Shown one piece after another: positions 37,348 to 48,100 of a DNA stretch of 64,000 nt. The translations under genes were made by a program, and so were the position numbers. How positions within the stretch are numbered: position 1 is the first letter of the stretch; the number at the start of each line of letters is the position of its first letter. The notes under the pieces were generated by a model. The model made no database searches and was not told the DNA's origin. It saw only the letters and a program-made list of their open reading frames with translations. The stretch covers positions 3,696,904 through 3,760,903 of the forward strand of contig JABAKD010000009.1 in assembly GCA_012845835.1 (NCBI GenBank). The letters are read 5' to 3'. This DNA comes from Undaria pinnatifida (lineage: Eukaryota > Sar > Phaeophyceae > Laminariales > Alariaceae).

Positions 37348-38962
37348 GTGCTGTGGGTGTCTGCTATGAGCCCTATCGCTCGTTCTACGCTCCTCCTCCT
37401 CTGCGGCTGCGTGTTCTTCGCCCTCTTCAAACGTCACGGCGTACCACCACCTGGTGCTGCGTTTGAATCTCTGCACAACATGCAGCGGAACGTCCTCACA
37501 GCAGAGCGGTATCTTGACGACTGGGGAGACCAACTGTTCCAATACACATTTGCAGGGTTCTCTCTGCCTCATCGCTTGGAGTTCGTCCTACATCCTTCCG
37601 CCTTGCGAGGGCAACAACAATCCATTCAGCAATTGCACTGCCCGAATGGCCTCGTTCTACAGCGCCGGAACACTCGCACTGTTCCTTGCAGGGGGGATGG
37701 CAACTGCGGCTGGCACTCTCTGCTCAACGGGAACTGCACCTTCTTGGGACAGGTATGTACACGGCATTGCTTATACGCTACGCACTCAGCATGGTCACAG
37801 CTGTGTTTGTATGTACAGCGGCGTGCACACCGCTCTCGCCGCGTGTGTAGAGTACGTACATGTGTAGCGCAGCAGTACTCCCGTGTGTTTGCGTTTGTAG
37901 CATACCCGTACGTCTTCGAACCTGCTATAGTCTACTACCTCACCTTCCACCAGCGTTCCTGCGGTGCAAATGCGTTCCGTCACCTGTGTATCCGTCATCT
38001 CCTATGTATGTAGGCGTCTCCAGCTACGTGTGTGCGTCCTGTGCTTGCGTTTGTAGCATACGCGTGCGTGTTCGAAACTGTTCGAACCCGCCATACTACC
38101 TCACCTTCCACCGGCGTTCCTGGGGTGCAAATCCCTTCCGTCGCCTGTTTATGCGTCATGTCCTATGTGTGTAGGCGTCTCCAGCTACGTCTGGGCGTCC
38201 TGTAACAATGGTTCTTGTCTTTCAGCACGTTACATCCTACACCTGCGTACAACGTAACACATGCGCACATTGTCCTCACACCATGCGGCCTTGCGCGCCG
38301 AATTCTGCTGTTACCTTTACAGGGGACTAAATACGAGCATCCTCTCGGCGACATTCTCCGCCTCAAAAATGAAATCGCCAACTTCATCGTGCTTCACGTG
38401 ACCGCCGGGCGCGCCCTCTCTTTCACCGACTTGGTACGGCAATGTTCAGCCCCGGAGGGAAACCCCCCTCTTCGTCTCCTCATGGGAAACCGGGCGCGTA
38501 TGATGGGTTTCGATGTGCTCGACGCCATCGACAATATCAAGCACTTCTCCGACTTAGAGACTCATCTGCGCCAAAATTTGTTCCCACCTAGACGGTATCT
38601 CTCGCTGGGCGTGCTTCCGGCTGTTGCCGAGGCCTTGGAGGCTACCATCGTCGTCTGGGTTAGAGGCCCTGCGGACACCCTCGTCGTCCACCGCTCCATC
38701 CAGCAGGTGTGCTTGAGGAGTGTCCACCGCACTGATCATATTAAGCTTTACTTCGACTACGTACACTAGGCTTCGTCCCTCTGATTTCCCCAAACTTAGG
38801 CCTCCATCGCACGTTCCCACGTTCCTTACAGGGGTCTACTGCAACCATCTACTCCCACCGCGCCTCCGTCAAAACCATCACCCTGTATTTCTACAACTCC
38901 GCTAACCCTAGCGATACCCGCGTCCACGACTGGGCGGCGACCTATTCCGGCCACTTCGAGCT
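37348..38962 (+). CDS. OTU-type cysteine protease domain (spliced, 5' part of fusion gene)
   Basis: Exon 37348-37752 ends with a segment reading CRGDGNCGWHSL, the OTU active-site motif (DGNC, Cys codon 37705-37707). Splicing to 38323-38706 adds a helical segment (DILRLKNEIANFI) and strands TIVVWVRG and TLVVHRS; splicing to 38832 adds ITLYFYNS and then SGHFELQ, the usual OTU terminal strand with its catalytic His (codon 38952-38954). Both joins are phase 0 at GT-AG sites. OTU proteins cleave ubiquitin or act on related isopeptide bonds, and OTU domains are known in some Helitron proteins. The first ATG is a guess: the N-terminal 30 residues, with a hydrophobic stretch, may not be translated or may be a different exon. 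No Rep domain is seen upstream. Confidence 0.65.
37753..38322 (+). other. intron 1 of the OTU-PIF1 gene
   Basis: Donor CAG|GTATGT, acceptor TTACCTTTACAG|GGG, 570 nt, phase 0. It contains a diverged tandem duplication of about 160 bp (GCGTTTGTAGCATAC at 37891 and 38047; TAGGCGTCTCCAGCTACG at 38011 and 38172). An alternative acceptor at 38225 (TCTTTCAG) would put a stop in frame before the next exon. Confidence 0.6.
38707..38831 (+). other. intron 2 of the OTU-PIF1 gene
   Basis: Donor CAG|GTGTGC, acceptor CCTTACAG|GGG, 125 nt, phase 0. Removing it replaces a premature stop (TAG at 38767) with the OTU C-terminal strand. Confidence 0.65.
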
Positions 38963-40736
38963 GCAGCGCCGTCGCAGAGAGAGTTTGCCACCGTCGTGCT
39001 CGGAAGCGACCCTGGCCTATACTATTTGAGCGGCCGCGCTGGACTCGGAAAGTCGCACGTGGCTCGCTTCCTCGTCGACGCCTTCCGCAGCATGGGACAG
39101 CGCGTGGCCGTCACCGGAACAACGTCTACCGCCGCGGGGAACATAGGCGGCGTCACGCTTCATCGCTTCCTCCAGCTCTCCAACGGATTCGAGTCTGGCC
39201 TCAACCCATCTAACCCTCTCTGGCCCGCACTTCAAGATATCACCGTCCTCATCATCGACGAGATATCCATGGCCACAGCGCACTTGCTTGCCGCTACGGA
39301 TCATGTCCTGCGGCGAGCGGCTCTACCACACAAACGGCGCGTGCCGTTCGGGGGGAGAACTGTTATCGCCATTGGGGACCTCTGCCAGCTACCGCCGGTG
39401 CCTCCTCGGCTTTTCGGAGTGGTCTACAACAACTGCGCCGTGTATGTCTTAGGCCTTTGGGCCAAGTTCAGAATACACGAGCTACGGGAAAACTTTCGAC
39501 AACAGGACGATCCCGAATTACAGGCCTGTCGAGACGACCTGCACGACGGCGTGGATGCCGGGGTCGCGTGGGACGTCCTCTTCGACCGGGTGGTGGGCCT
39601 CGTCGGCAACGACACCCTGGAGCACACCACACAGGACTCCCTCGTCAACGCCGCACAGGCAACACCCTGCATCGCCCCCTACAAGAGAAGCAGTCCCGAC
39701 CAAGACGACACGGTACCTCAGTGCCACGAGATTCACGAAGACTACCTGCGTGCGCTTGAGGACGCCGGGGAAGAGGCGAGGATTCTACACGCCCAGGCTT
39801 TTGTCAAGCACAACGGCGCCAAGCTGAAGCGAGACAAAGGCCGTCATCCGATCGTCCTCGAGCACGCGGACTTGCCCGACACACTGGTCCTGCACCAAGG
39901 GCTAAAGGTGAGGGTTCGCGTCCGACCTCCACCTGCGGCGATCGGAGCAACAAGTTCACTAACGTTTCGCGTTTACCATGCAAAACCTAACGCTTCCATC
40001 CCTACTCCTCGCGTGCCAACTTCACGCCTCTCAGATAGTCATCACTAAAAATGTCGACCAACAGCGGGGGGTCGTCAACGCTACCTGTGGCGTCGTTAGA
40101 GGTTGGCAGGATACCGACGCCTCCTTAGAAGCCGAGGCACACGAGACCACCCTCGCTCATAAAAGGCCGGCGTGGGTTGAGGTAGAGCTAACGGCTGGTA
40201 AGGGGAAAGGGAGCAGAGTCAAGTTGCAGCCTTTCGAGGACAAGGCCGTATGGGTTCCGTTCTGCAGGGGAGTTGCCGTCAGCGGAGCGTACATAGTGAA
40301 ACAGTGGCCGCTCATGGTCGCCGCTTGTATGACCATACATAGGGTACAGGGTGTTGGGTTCGAGCGGGTTGCCGTGTGGATTCCGAGTAGAGGATTCTTC
40401 GCCCAGGGCCAGGGGTACACCGCTGTACCTAGGGGTAAAACTCTTGGGAGCCTATTCATAGTCTTGCCGAGTGCTGTATTGCGCGACAGAGGCGCCGCCC
40501 GCGATTTCATGAAGGAGGCCTTCCACCCCCCAATGGACGCCATCAACGCGCTCGCGGAACTGCGCCGAAAAGCGCCAGCGACAGTAACCATCGACACGCG
40601 GGGGAGAAGAGTGGCGTACGCCACCCTATGGGACGCACGGGAAGCGTTTGACGCCCCCGACGGTTGGAGAGGGCTTCGGCCTCGGGACGTTCACAGTAGT
40701 GGCCATGGATTGCAGGGGGTCTACAACGTAAACTAA
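38963..40736 (+). CDS. PIF1-family DNA helicase domain (3' part of fusion gene)
   Basis: A superfamily 1B helicase that would unwind DNA 5' to 3'. Exons are about 38972-39907 and 40035-40736. In order: QREF start (Q-motif-like), Walker A GRAGLGKS (39032), GTTSTAAGNIGG (motif Ia), Walker B LIIDEIS (39248), GDLCQLPPV (about 39375), LRENFRQQDDPE, then after the intron VITKNVDQQRGVVNATCG, MTIHRVQGVGFE (40329) and FFAQGQGYTAVPRGKT (motif VI region, 40402-40440). Motif VI has Pro where the family normally has Ser (A-x-SR), a possible loss of function. The OTU frame and the helicase frame differ by one base shift near 38962-38975, so the gene is broken, mis-assembled, or has a feature I cannot see. 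The TAA stop follows a 90-residue C-terminus of unknown role. Confidence 0.85.
39908..40034 (+). other. intron 3 of the OTU-PIF1 gene
   Basis: Donor AAG|GTGAGG, acceptor GCCTCTCAG|ATA, 127 nt, phase 0. Splicing joins LHQGLK to IVITKN, restoring the normal PIF1 core sequence across two different frames. This is the clearest evidence in the window that the gene was spliced in a eukaryotic nucleus. Confidence 0.85.
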
Positions 40737-40776
40737 GTTTGGTCAAGCGAACTACGTCTGTAGCGATGAACATTCC

Positions 40777-40930
40777 ACCAGTCAAGTGTGACAAAACATT
40801 CCGCCACTCCCGACCATCGTCAAGTGACTTCTCGGCCGGTCAAATGTGTTAAAACTTTCCGCCACTGCCGACGATCGCCAAGTGCCTTCTCGCGCAGCGA
40901 GTCACCAGTCATGTGTGACAAAAAACTTCT
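40777..40930 (+). repeat. subterminal repeats at the right end of the insertion
   Basis: GTCAAGTGTGACAAAA (40781), GTCAAATGTGTTAAAA (40839) and GTCATGTGTGACAAAA (40908) head three related units; the first two continue with TTCCGCCACT and a CGACSATCG core. A short hairpin CTCGC-GCA-GCGAG lies at 40889-40901. Clustered subterminal repeats are common in DNA transposons and Helitron-like elements, where the transposase or Rep-helicase binds. Confidence 0.7.
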
Positions 40931-41257
40931 CCTCTTTACACCAAAAAGCACTTGACGAAACATGTATTGTTTCGGTGGGATCTCGGAAAGTCCACATATT
41001 CGGAGATATATCGTACATGGCTGCACGTGGTGCGGACCATTCGAGTACACCGACTACAGATTGTCGTTTAAACGGGGAAACGTTTGATGTTATCAGTATT
41101 CGTACGAGGGAGATTAGCACAAACGTAAGCGATACACCAGTGCTCATGCATGACGCGTTCAACGATAACGGCACCTGATTTCGTTAGACGTGTTCTGTTT
41201 AACGGGGATCCTCAACTGAATCAATTATTGTAATGACTACGACACTACCCCAAATCG

Positions 41258-41623
41258 TTGAAATACCACAAATTCTGTGATATATATCCTACGGAGGCCA
41301 TCGGAATGTTCAGTTTTCCTCAAATTCAGATTTCGCAAGCCATGCAGCTAATCTGGGACAAGGATGCACATCGCGGCCCCGGCTCTTTCTCTTGTGATAT
41401 GAGCTGCAGAGGTGGCAACTTAGTGGCTGCACAAGTCAATTGCAGTGGAAAAGGGACTTCGAGAGTTTGCAAAGTGGCGGTTTCGTCCAAAAAGGGGAAG
41501 ACTAAAGCGAAGGAAAAAAAAATGGCGATGAAGGAGATTCGAGGAAAGACAAGGTACTCCGATTTTCTTGAATCCGAGAGGGTAATAAATACATACACAT
41601 CTAGACTGGCTACCTCCCAATAG
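41258..41623 (+). CDS. unrecognised Lys-rich ORF
   Basis: A 121-codon frame with a basic, low-complexity middle (KGKTKAKEKK). It begins inside sequence matching R near 47.12 kb and soon runs into sequence without a partner. No family recognised; overlapping minus-strand frames of 101 and 69 codons are equally open. The stretch 41630-42290 beyond it holds nothing assignable except the short 42.24 kb match to copies L and R. Confidence 0.15.
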   Translation: MKYHKFCDIYPTEAIGMFSFPQIQISQAMQLIWDKDAHRGPGSFSCDMSCRGGNLVAAQVNCSGKGTSRVCKVAVSSKKGKTKAKEKKMAMKEIRGKTRYSDFLESERVINTYTSRLATSQ

Positions 41624-42319
41624 TAGCACATGGCCGAGGTATCACCATGAAGATGGCCCTAGAACTGGTGAGTGCCCTTAGCGCGATATCAACATTCCGG
41701 GGTGAACATTCAATACGTTCAGTGCCCTGGCCTATGTAGTGCAAACACGGGGTACTTCTCTACCCACCCTACCGTATGTACCGTTCGTACTTCATGTACT
41801 GCATGTGAGCGATGCAACGTACGATACGGGTGTAGCAAATATTTCAGAAAATGGTTTACCTGAACATCATTATGGCTTCGTATTTGTTAACCGCTGTGTA
41901 CCTCATAATACCCAGGCCGCCATAATGTGGACGATCGGGATATTTTCACAGTGTTGCTCGACGTTAGGTTCTTGATGAGGTACGCAGATATCCTCGAGCG
42001 AGAGTTTTAGGAACCAAAATCATATGCCGCTTACTCTAGAATGTGTCTACACTCCTTAGATCTGCCGGAAAGGCAGACGTGCGCCATTAGGCAGACAGCA
42101 ATTCATCTCCAGGTACCCCGTACGTCCATATTAGAGCACTATACGGAGAAACGCCCTAACCAAAATAAAAACCGTGCCGTAATATAGCAAAACCGCCGGA
42201 ATCAAAAATATATTGTAGAGTATAATAATCAATCGTGAATCGCCTACCATCTCCGGAGAACTCGTATGCGGTTACATCCATATATTATCTTGATGAACAG
42301 TAATTATAGAGACCCATAG

Positions 42320-43810
42320 GAAACCATCCAGCCCTCAAAAGGGGTCGGGATATATTCCAGTAACGATTAAGGTGTTTCACAAGAGGAAAAAGGGCTGAGC
42401 GCGTCACTTATCGTGACGTGTCAGTGTCTTACGGTGACAAAAATACTCCTCAAAGCCATCGCGAGTCGCCGGAATGACTGTTGCGAACGAGAGAACATTC
42501 AGCCGGACGAACAGTGTGGGTTTAACCCCAAAGCTCGACGGTTGACATGATATACGTAGAAGGACGACTGCAGGAACTGACGCGGGAGAAAGACACCCCC
42601 TTGTACTTGTGCTTTATCGACCCCACCAAGGCGTACATTACTTCGTCGACCGAACATTTCAGTGGGATGTCCTTGCTTGTTTTGACGTTCCACCGAGACT
42701 GCTCGCCGTCATGCGCCAATTCCACGACGGCATGCAAGCATGCGTGCCGTTGGATGATGGGGAGTTTTCGGGTAAGGTCGACGTGGGGCAAGGTGCTCAG
42801 GCAAGGACGCGTGCTCGCGCCACAGCTGTTCAACATGATCTTCAGGGCAGGACTGCGTGCGGAAAAGAAACGCTTCCTCGCCGATGCAGCCATCATGGAC
42901 AACATGGTGCAGCTCCAACAAAAGGAGAAAGGCGAGAAGAAGTGTACTCCACCCACAGGCAAGGTCAACGAAAAGAGGGGGAATGTGGATGATGAGGTGC
43001 ATATAATATGAGGTATGCTCTACGCTGACGATGAGGGCATCCTATCGCGATCATCAGAAGTGCTCGAAATGATGATGAGGGTGGACGTGACCGCTTGCTT
43101 GGCGTGAAGGCTTACAATCTCCGAGGCGAAAGCAAAGATTATCTGCCCGCAAACCAGGGGCGGGGGGTTGAAGTCGTTCAAACTCCATGCAGCGGCCAGG
43201 AATACAAACAAACTATCGAGGTTAGGTACTTGGACGGGGCTGCGACCGCAGACAGATATATTAGCATTGAAAAACCGCGTCGTCTTCAGAGGGCCTGTGC
43301 GTGCTTCCAGCTGTACAAAATGGAAATCTATAATCGCACGGGTGTGCGCTCACGGTTGAAGGTGCGGTTGTTGAACGTCAAGTGGTCGAGACACCACTCT
43401 ATGGTTGCATGGTGTAGAGCCAGAACAAGATTTCTTATTACAGAATACAACGGGTTCACCACTCCACGATGCTCAAATGCCTCGGGTCACGGAAACGGGA
43501 AGCCGACAAACACACGTTGTCGTACGCTGACGCGCTTTCAAGAGCATAGAGTCGATAGTGCGCGAACAGAATACATTTTTTGCGAGATTCGTAGCTTCGA
43601 GGAGCGTGTGCCGCAGAGGGTGATGTTCGGAGAGCATGTTGGGGTTTGGAGCTACTCAGGGGGGCTAGAGAAGGACTGACTGGATCGTCTTGAAGAAGAT
43701 ATGTCTGTCTTCGGAAAAAAACTTTGAAGTGTGGCAGAAGGCTGAACAGAAGGCCGGCAGATGGATTCGACGAGTAGAGGATACAGCAAGTTACACATGA
43801 CAAAATTGCA
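42320..43810 (+). pseudogene. non-LTR reverse transcriptase, frameshifted (copy C)
   Basis: Reverse transcriptase of the kind that copies its own RNA at a nicked target. Reading through frameshifts gives VFHKRKKG and YRDVS (about 42371-42420), KILLKAIASR (42441), EQCGF (42508), then LYLCFIDPTKAY with the motif A Asp (42604-42636), PRLLAVMRQFHDGM, DVGQG, VLAPQLFNM (about 42815), and the catalytic YADD at 43021-43032. YKQTIEV, FQLYKMEIYNR, RLKVRLL and RVMFGE continue the C-terminal part. Frame changes occur at about 42545, 42640, 42795, 43010 and later, with in-frame stops such as TGA at 43105, so it is inactive. No endonuclease domain and no RNase H are visible. Confidence 0.8.
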
Positions 43811-44660
43811 TGAGACGAAAGAGACGGAGAACAGCAGAGCGGCGCGCAAGAGCCGTTGCCGCGTCATCCACTGTCAGCATATCTAAGTCAACGGGGGGGC
43901 GAGCTGGGGTGGAGGGAAGGAGGGAGGGGGGGAGTTGAGGGAGGGGATGGAGGGAGGGCAGGACGGCGGAGGAGGTAGTGATGAGGGGGCGGGTGGGAGG
44001 GCGGGAGGGGGGGAGACGGGAAGAGGGGGTAGAGGGGGGCGGGAGCGTGGGAGATGGGAGTACAGAAGGGGGGGGGGGGGTGGCGTCCTGCTCAAGAGGC
44101 TGAAGTCTGGTTCTGGCCATCGGCGTGATGAAATTGTGGGCCTTCCAATGGGCGTCACAAGTTAGCGTAAGGCCGCCATGACTTGTCTGTCTCGTTTCGT
44201 TCTGCCCCTTGTGCCACTGATGCACTTGATACCCTCTATGAGCCCAATCCCGTCCTGAGTCAGTTCCTAGGGTTTGCTAGTATGACGTTGTATCTATTTT
44301 CCTTTCATTACTTCCTCTTATTGTCCTGTCTTTTCAAGCTTTTCTCGCCTTTTCTTTTAAATACTTTTTCGCTTTCTTTTGCGTCCTTTCATGACCCATA
44401 CTTTCTCTTCTTGAAATTTGTTTCTATGTTCCAATTGAATTGCAGCTGACGTGCGTGTACGTAGTGATAGATACTACGTGTAATATATACGTCGTAGTTT
44501 TTCTTGGGTGGCAAGCTGTGTAGCCGTTTTTTCCAGCACGAATAGTCAGACGTATACCTCCATGAACGTGGAACATCGTAGGATTAGTCTCCATTTCCCT
44601 TTTTGGAAGGTTCCAGGCGGAGGCTTGAATGGCGTCAGTTGCGACATAACCCCGAAAGTG

Positions 44661-45114
44661 TCAGATTTATCCCCTCAATATATTTATAGCTTTAACGCAC
44701 AAACTGCCCGCCCGTCCGCCATCCCCCGTCCCCCCCCCCTCCAACCCCGCTCTCCCCCCCGCCTCCAACCCCGCTCTCTTTAAATCAAACCCAGGCCCCC
44801 ACGTCCATCAATACTCCGCCCTCCCTTCACCGGTTATTCGACTTACATGATTAATTTTATAAACAGATGCATTTCCCTCCACAGCTGTCAAATTTTGTCC
44901 CCCTCAGAAACGAGTTTTATAGTTTCCGCGCATGAACTGACTAACATCACCCTGTTGACCCTCATAGCTACACTGTAGTTGCAAGGGGGGTCGCCGACCT
45001 ATATTCTCAATGAGGGTACACAACCCGTACTACGCGCGATCGGAGTATCACACGTCACACGCATCTTGCAAAGATGAGTTCCGACAAAATATTCGATCGC
45101 ACAGCTGGAGTGTA
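44661..45114 (-). mobile_element. element E, copy E5 (inverted, partial)
   Basis: Complement of the element 5' part: the plus strand reads CACAGCTGGAGTGTA at the right end (45100-45114), then leftward the CGATCGCGCG, GGTCGGCGACC and CAGAAACGAG blocks, ending near TCAGATTTATCCCCTC (44661). The 3' half is absent. It lies in the 3' region of retrotransposon copy C, as E3 lies in that of copy B, but in the opposite orientation and at a different position. Confidence 0.7.
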
Positions 45115-48100
45115 CTTTGATATTTTATATATACGTGTACCTTTTATTATTTGTTTGTGGTGTTACCCTGGGGTATTCCTCATCTCCAGAGTGACTGGAG
45201 ATTGTCCTGTGACCACGGAATTGATTGTGCGAGTTAATGTGAGAACAAAAACAACAAGAACAATGACAACAACAGCAACAATGTTAGTCAACGTGGTCCG
45301 TTGTTGCGGCAGGACGGAGATGCGGTGCACTCAATTAAAGCGTAACCGTAATCCTTCAAACCTATGATCCCCGTATCCCTCAGATGCCGCGGCGGAGCAC
45401 TTGGGTTCACTCATCAGTCACACATCGCGTGAACAGACCACGAAGGGCAAGCGCGAGGCCAGGTGAGGTGTTTGACGAGCGGCATAAAGGGTGAGCCGCA
45501 TGGTACTCAGAACCACTGGTGAGCCAGACTTCCGCAACTCGTGCAAACTCTCTTGCGTACCCGATAAAGGATTGTAATGGGCATGCCTACTAGAGACTTT
45601 TGCGGTCACCTCTAGAGACAGCAACGGGGATCCCTTTTAGGCCCACGTGATTAAATGACTTTGATACATTCCAGCCAAGCAACATGCGCGTCTCTTGTGC
45701 GGTTCCAGGTTCGACGATGAGCTTCGCAACGAAATAGAGAGAATGCTGGTACTTCTGCTCTAACAACTAAAAAACCAAATTTTCAAATCTTTCGCAAATA
45801 CGTCTGGTTCTCGCACGAAATCGTTAAAGGCCATACTTCAGCCACTGTTTGAGTAGACTCGTCTCATGATTTTAGGTGGGGGTATGGATAAAAAAAATCC
45901 GTGATTTCGTTACTTGTTTAGAAACGTCAACTACTTTCTCTTTGACTCTACGGTCCTCAAACCACGTCATGCCCTCGAGGCGGAAGAACGACAAGAGATC
46001 CAAGGATGAGAACCTGCTGATGGTCAACGGGGCAATGGAAATGACCGCATTATTATCGAGGCAGGTTTGTCGTGATTCAAATGTATTTATCGATATCAAC
46101 ATATCTACCCTGAAGTCAAGGGCAGAAAAAATTGTATTACGTACAAGGTTATATATTGATTGGCATACCTCCTCTTCCGTAATTCGGTTCGCGCACTTCG
46201 AAATTCATTCCAAAAAGAGTTTTTGATAAACCGAAACGAACTTGGATATAAAACGCTCTAGATGATTTCCGCTCACAAAGTACTAAATGATAGCGGGAGG
46301 ATGGTCCGTAATTTACACCAACCATAGGACTTGCAACTTGATACGGTAGAGGTGTACAACTTCCGGAAGCAGAAAACAACTGCACCTACATTCGTTTTCA
46401 ATCGACAAACTACCCATTGTCCTTCCAACCCCATCTTGTTTATCCCACATCAAAGCCAAGTTCGGCCGTCCGTCAGGGAGTTTTTTTTTGTGTGCGTGTT
46501 CTCCAAACCAGGTATTGTGTGTGGTGTAGCGATTTATAAGTACAAAGCCCTGGAACAATTGGTGCGCATCTTTGCCACGCTATTCCTTCAACTGTAACAT
46601 CCGTCGATAAAACGACCTCGTCTTGAGTACCACAAATGCTACGACTGTGGCGGTTTATTCGTGTTAAACGAATACGGTGTTGGTTGGAGGGTTCCTGAAG
46701 TAAGGAACAAGCCAGCATTGCTGGTGTACTATACCCTATTGTATTCCGCGTTATACATCCACCAGATCATGCGTCGGTTGGTCAGGGTACATTTCAGTTG
46801 TCCTCCAAATATGTTTTTGGTTGAGCCTCCGGAAGTTCACATATTCGGAGATACCAGGTACCTCGTGCATGGCCTCACGTGGTACGGACCATTCAAGTAC
46901 ACAGACTACAGACTGGCGTTTGAACGGGGAACTTTTTGATTTTACCAGTGTTCCTACCAGGAGGGTTGACAGAAACGAAGGCGATACACCAGTGCTCATG
47001 CATGACGCGTGCAACGACAACGGCTGTAGGTTTCGCACGGACGTTTTCCGTTTGGCGGGGATCCTGTAGAAAGTCAATCACTGTAATGATTACGACTCTA
47101 CCCTGTATCGTTGGAACACCAATATCTATGTGATATGTATCACAGGAAGGACAGTCATTCAGAGGTAGTTTACTCAAAAAATATCCAGTAGGATAGTACG
47201 GGTCTACAAGTATTGTTATGGATTCCATTCCGACCGAAACGTGCAGCTTCAGATTGAAAATCAAAGGAACTAAGGGGAAGATCTATTCTCAGTCCTATAA
47301 GAATGGCGTTGCGGATAAACACAGCGTCGTGCTAGGAAACTAATATTTTCTTTACACCTCGCCACGGGTGTACGTTAAAATACGACCAAGAGCAAAAAGA
47401 GAGGGCCCTCGATTGGGTCACATAAGTTGCGGCCCATTTAGGTGCGCATGAGATGAAGTCGGTTGGCCAGAAAAAACAAGAAGTTTTTCCCAGGGTTGGC
47501 ACAATAACTTTGTGGTATGATCGACGTTCAAGGGTCAGCGATGATCTGTGATTCCGTCGGTAGCAGTTGCGCTAGCATCCGAAACAACGTTGGACTACTC
47601 GTGATATCGACGGGGAAATTCATGTGTGTGCCGTCGATAAACGCGTGTGATTATGATCGAGTAAAGCTCAAAGACGATCGACGAGCATTAAGAATGCTGC
47701 AACGTCTGCGCGTAAAAAATGGACACGCGCTGGGGAGAGAGGTAGACATGCGTGTGACCACGGTTTGTCCACAGGACTGGAAATAATGCGACGTACGCAC
47801 AAAGTGCATGTTAAAATAGCCACACATCTACAACCATTCACCATACAACTTGATAAAGCCGTGTAACACACAATCCGACATTGGTAGCACATACAGCTTC
47901 GCACATGAAGATCTCGGAGCGTATAGCTCATTCCAGCACTGACTTTGACGTTCAATGATGGTGCAAACTAACTATCCCATAACGTCGAAACGCTGATTAT
48001 AATTAACAGGAAAGAGCAGCCCGGTCAACAACCCCACGGCCTACTGCAGGTCAGTACCCAGAATGGCATTGGAACGGTCTGGAGGAGCTCCTTCGTTTAA

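Larger units (their letters stand above)
35639..40957 (+). mobile_element. GC-rich insertion carrying the OTU-PIF1 gene
   Basis: Copy R at about 46.80 kb runs continuously (GTTGTCCTCCAAATATGTTTTTGG) where M has TTGTCCTCAAAAT, then 5.3 kb, then ATGTATTGTTTCGG. The insertion is visibly richer in G+C than its flanks. It holds four near-identical 98-bp repeats (35.83-37.34 kb), an intron-containing OTU-PIF1 gene (37.35-40.74 kb) and a cluster of three related repeats just inside the right end (40.78-40.93 kb). No target duplication is apparent, and the left end starts TCC, which would fit a Helitron-type insertion between A and T. The right end lacks a clear CTRR motif. Borders are good to about 10 bp. 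Confidence 0.6.
32735..42290 (+). repeat. ancient duplicated block, copy M (interrupted)
   Basis: Middle copy of the L/R block. Segments 32735-33490, 35122-35638 and 40958-41280 match R 45.46-46.23, 46.245-46.80 and 46.81-47.14 kb in order. Near 42240 a short block (GTGAATCG...TCTCCGGAGAACTCGTATGCG) matches R 49.79 kb and L 21.62 kb, so M has lost the part between. Two insertions split it: element E4 and the OTU-helicase insertion. 31950-32735 between L and M shows nothing assignable apart from three short overlapping frames near 32.1-32.4 kb. Confidence 0.65.
42320..45300 (+). mobile_element. non-LTR retrotransposon, copy C with inserted element E5
   Basis: Best copy of the retrotransposon. 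Order: partial RT ORF (42320-43810), polypurine/G-rich stretch (43890-44082), 3' region sharing GGCCTTCCAATG, CAGTTCCTAGGGTTTGCTAGTATGACG (44262) and the TAATATATACGT block (44482) with copy B, then an inverted partial element E (44661-45114), then the CCTGGGGTA / CCTGTGACCACGGA block (45166-45215). It ends in an ACA/AAC-rich simple tail (45240-45285). The 5' part including any endonuclease is missing. That the tail comes after the CCTGTGACC block in both copies suggests this block belongs to the retrotransposon. Confidence 0.6.

Noticed and set aside
37348-37440. Signal peptide or membrane anchor on the OTU protein
   Set aside because: The hydrophobic stretch lies right after a repeat border, the start codon is uncertain and other frames are open there, so it may not be translated.
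35613-37466. Long plus-strand frames across the 98-bp repeats as a gene
   Set aside because: The repeat is open in more than one frame, different copies are read in different frames, and no family is recognised.
42320-43810. Intact retrotransposon gene
   Set aside because: At least four frame changes and several in-frame stops interrupt it despite the preserved YADD motif.
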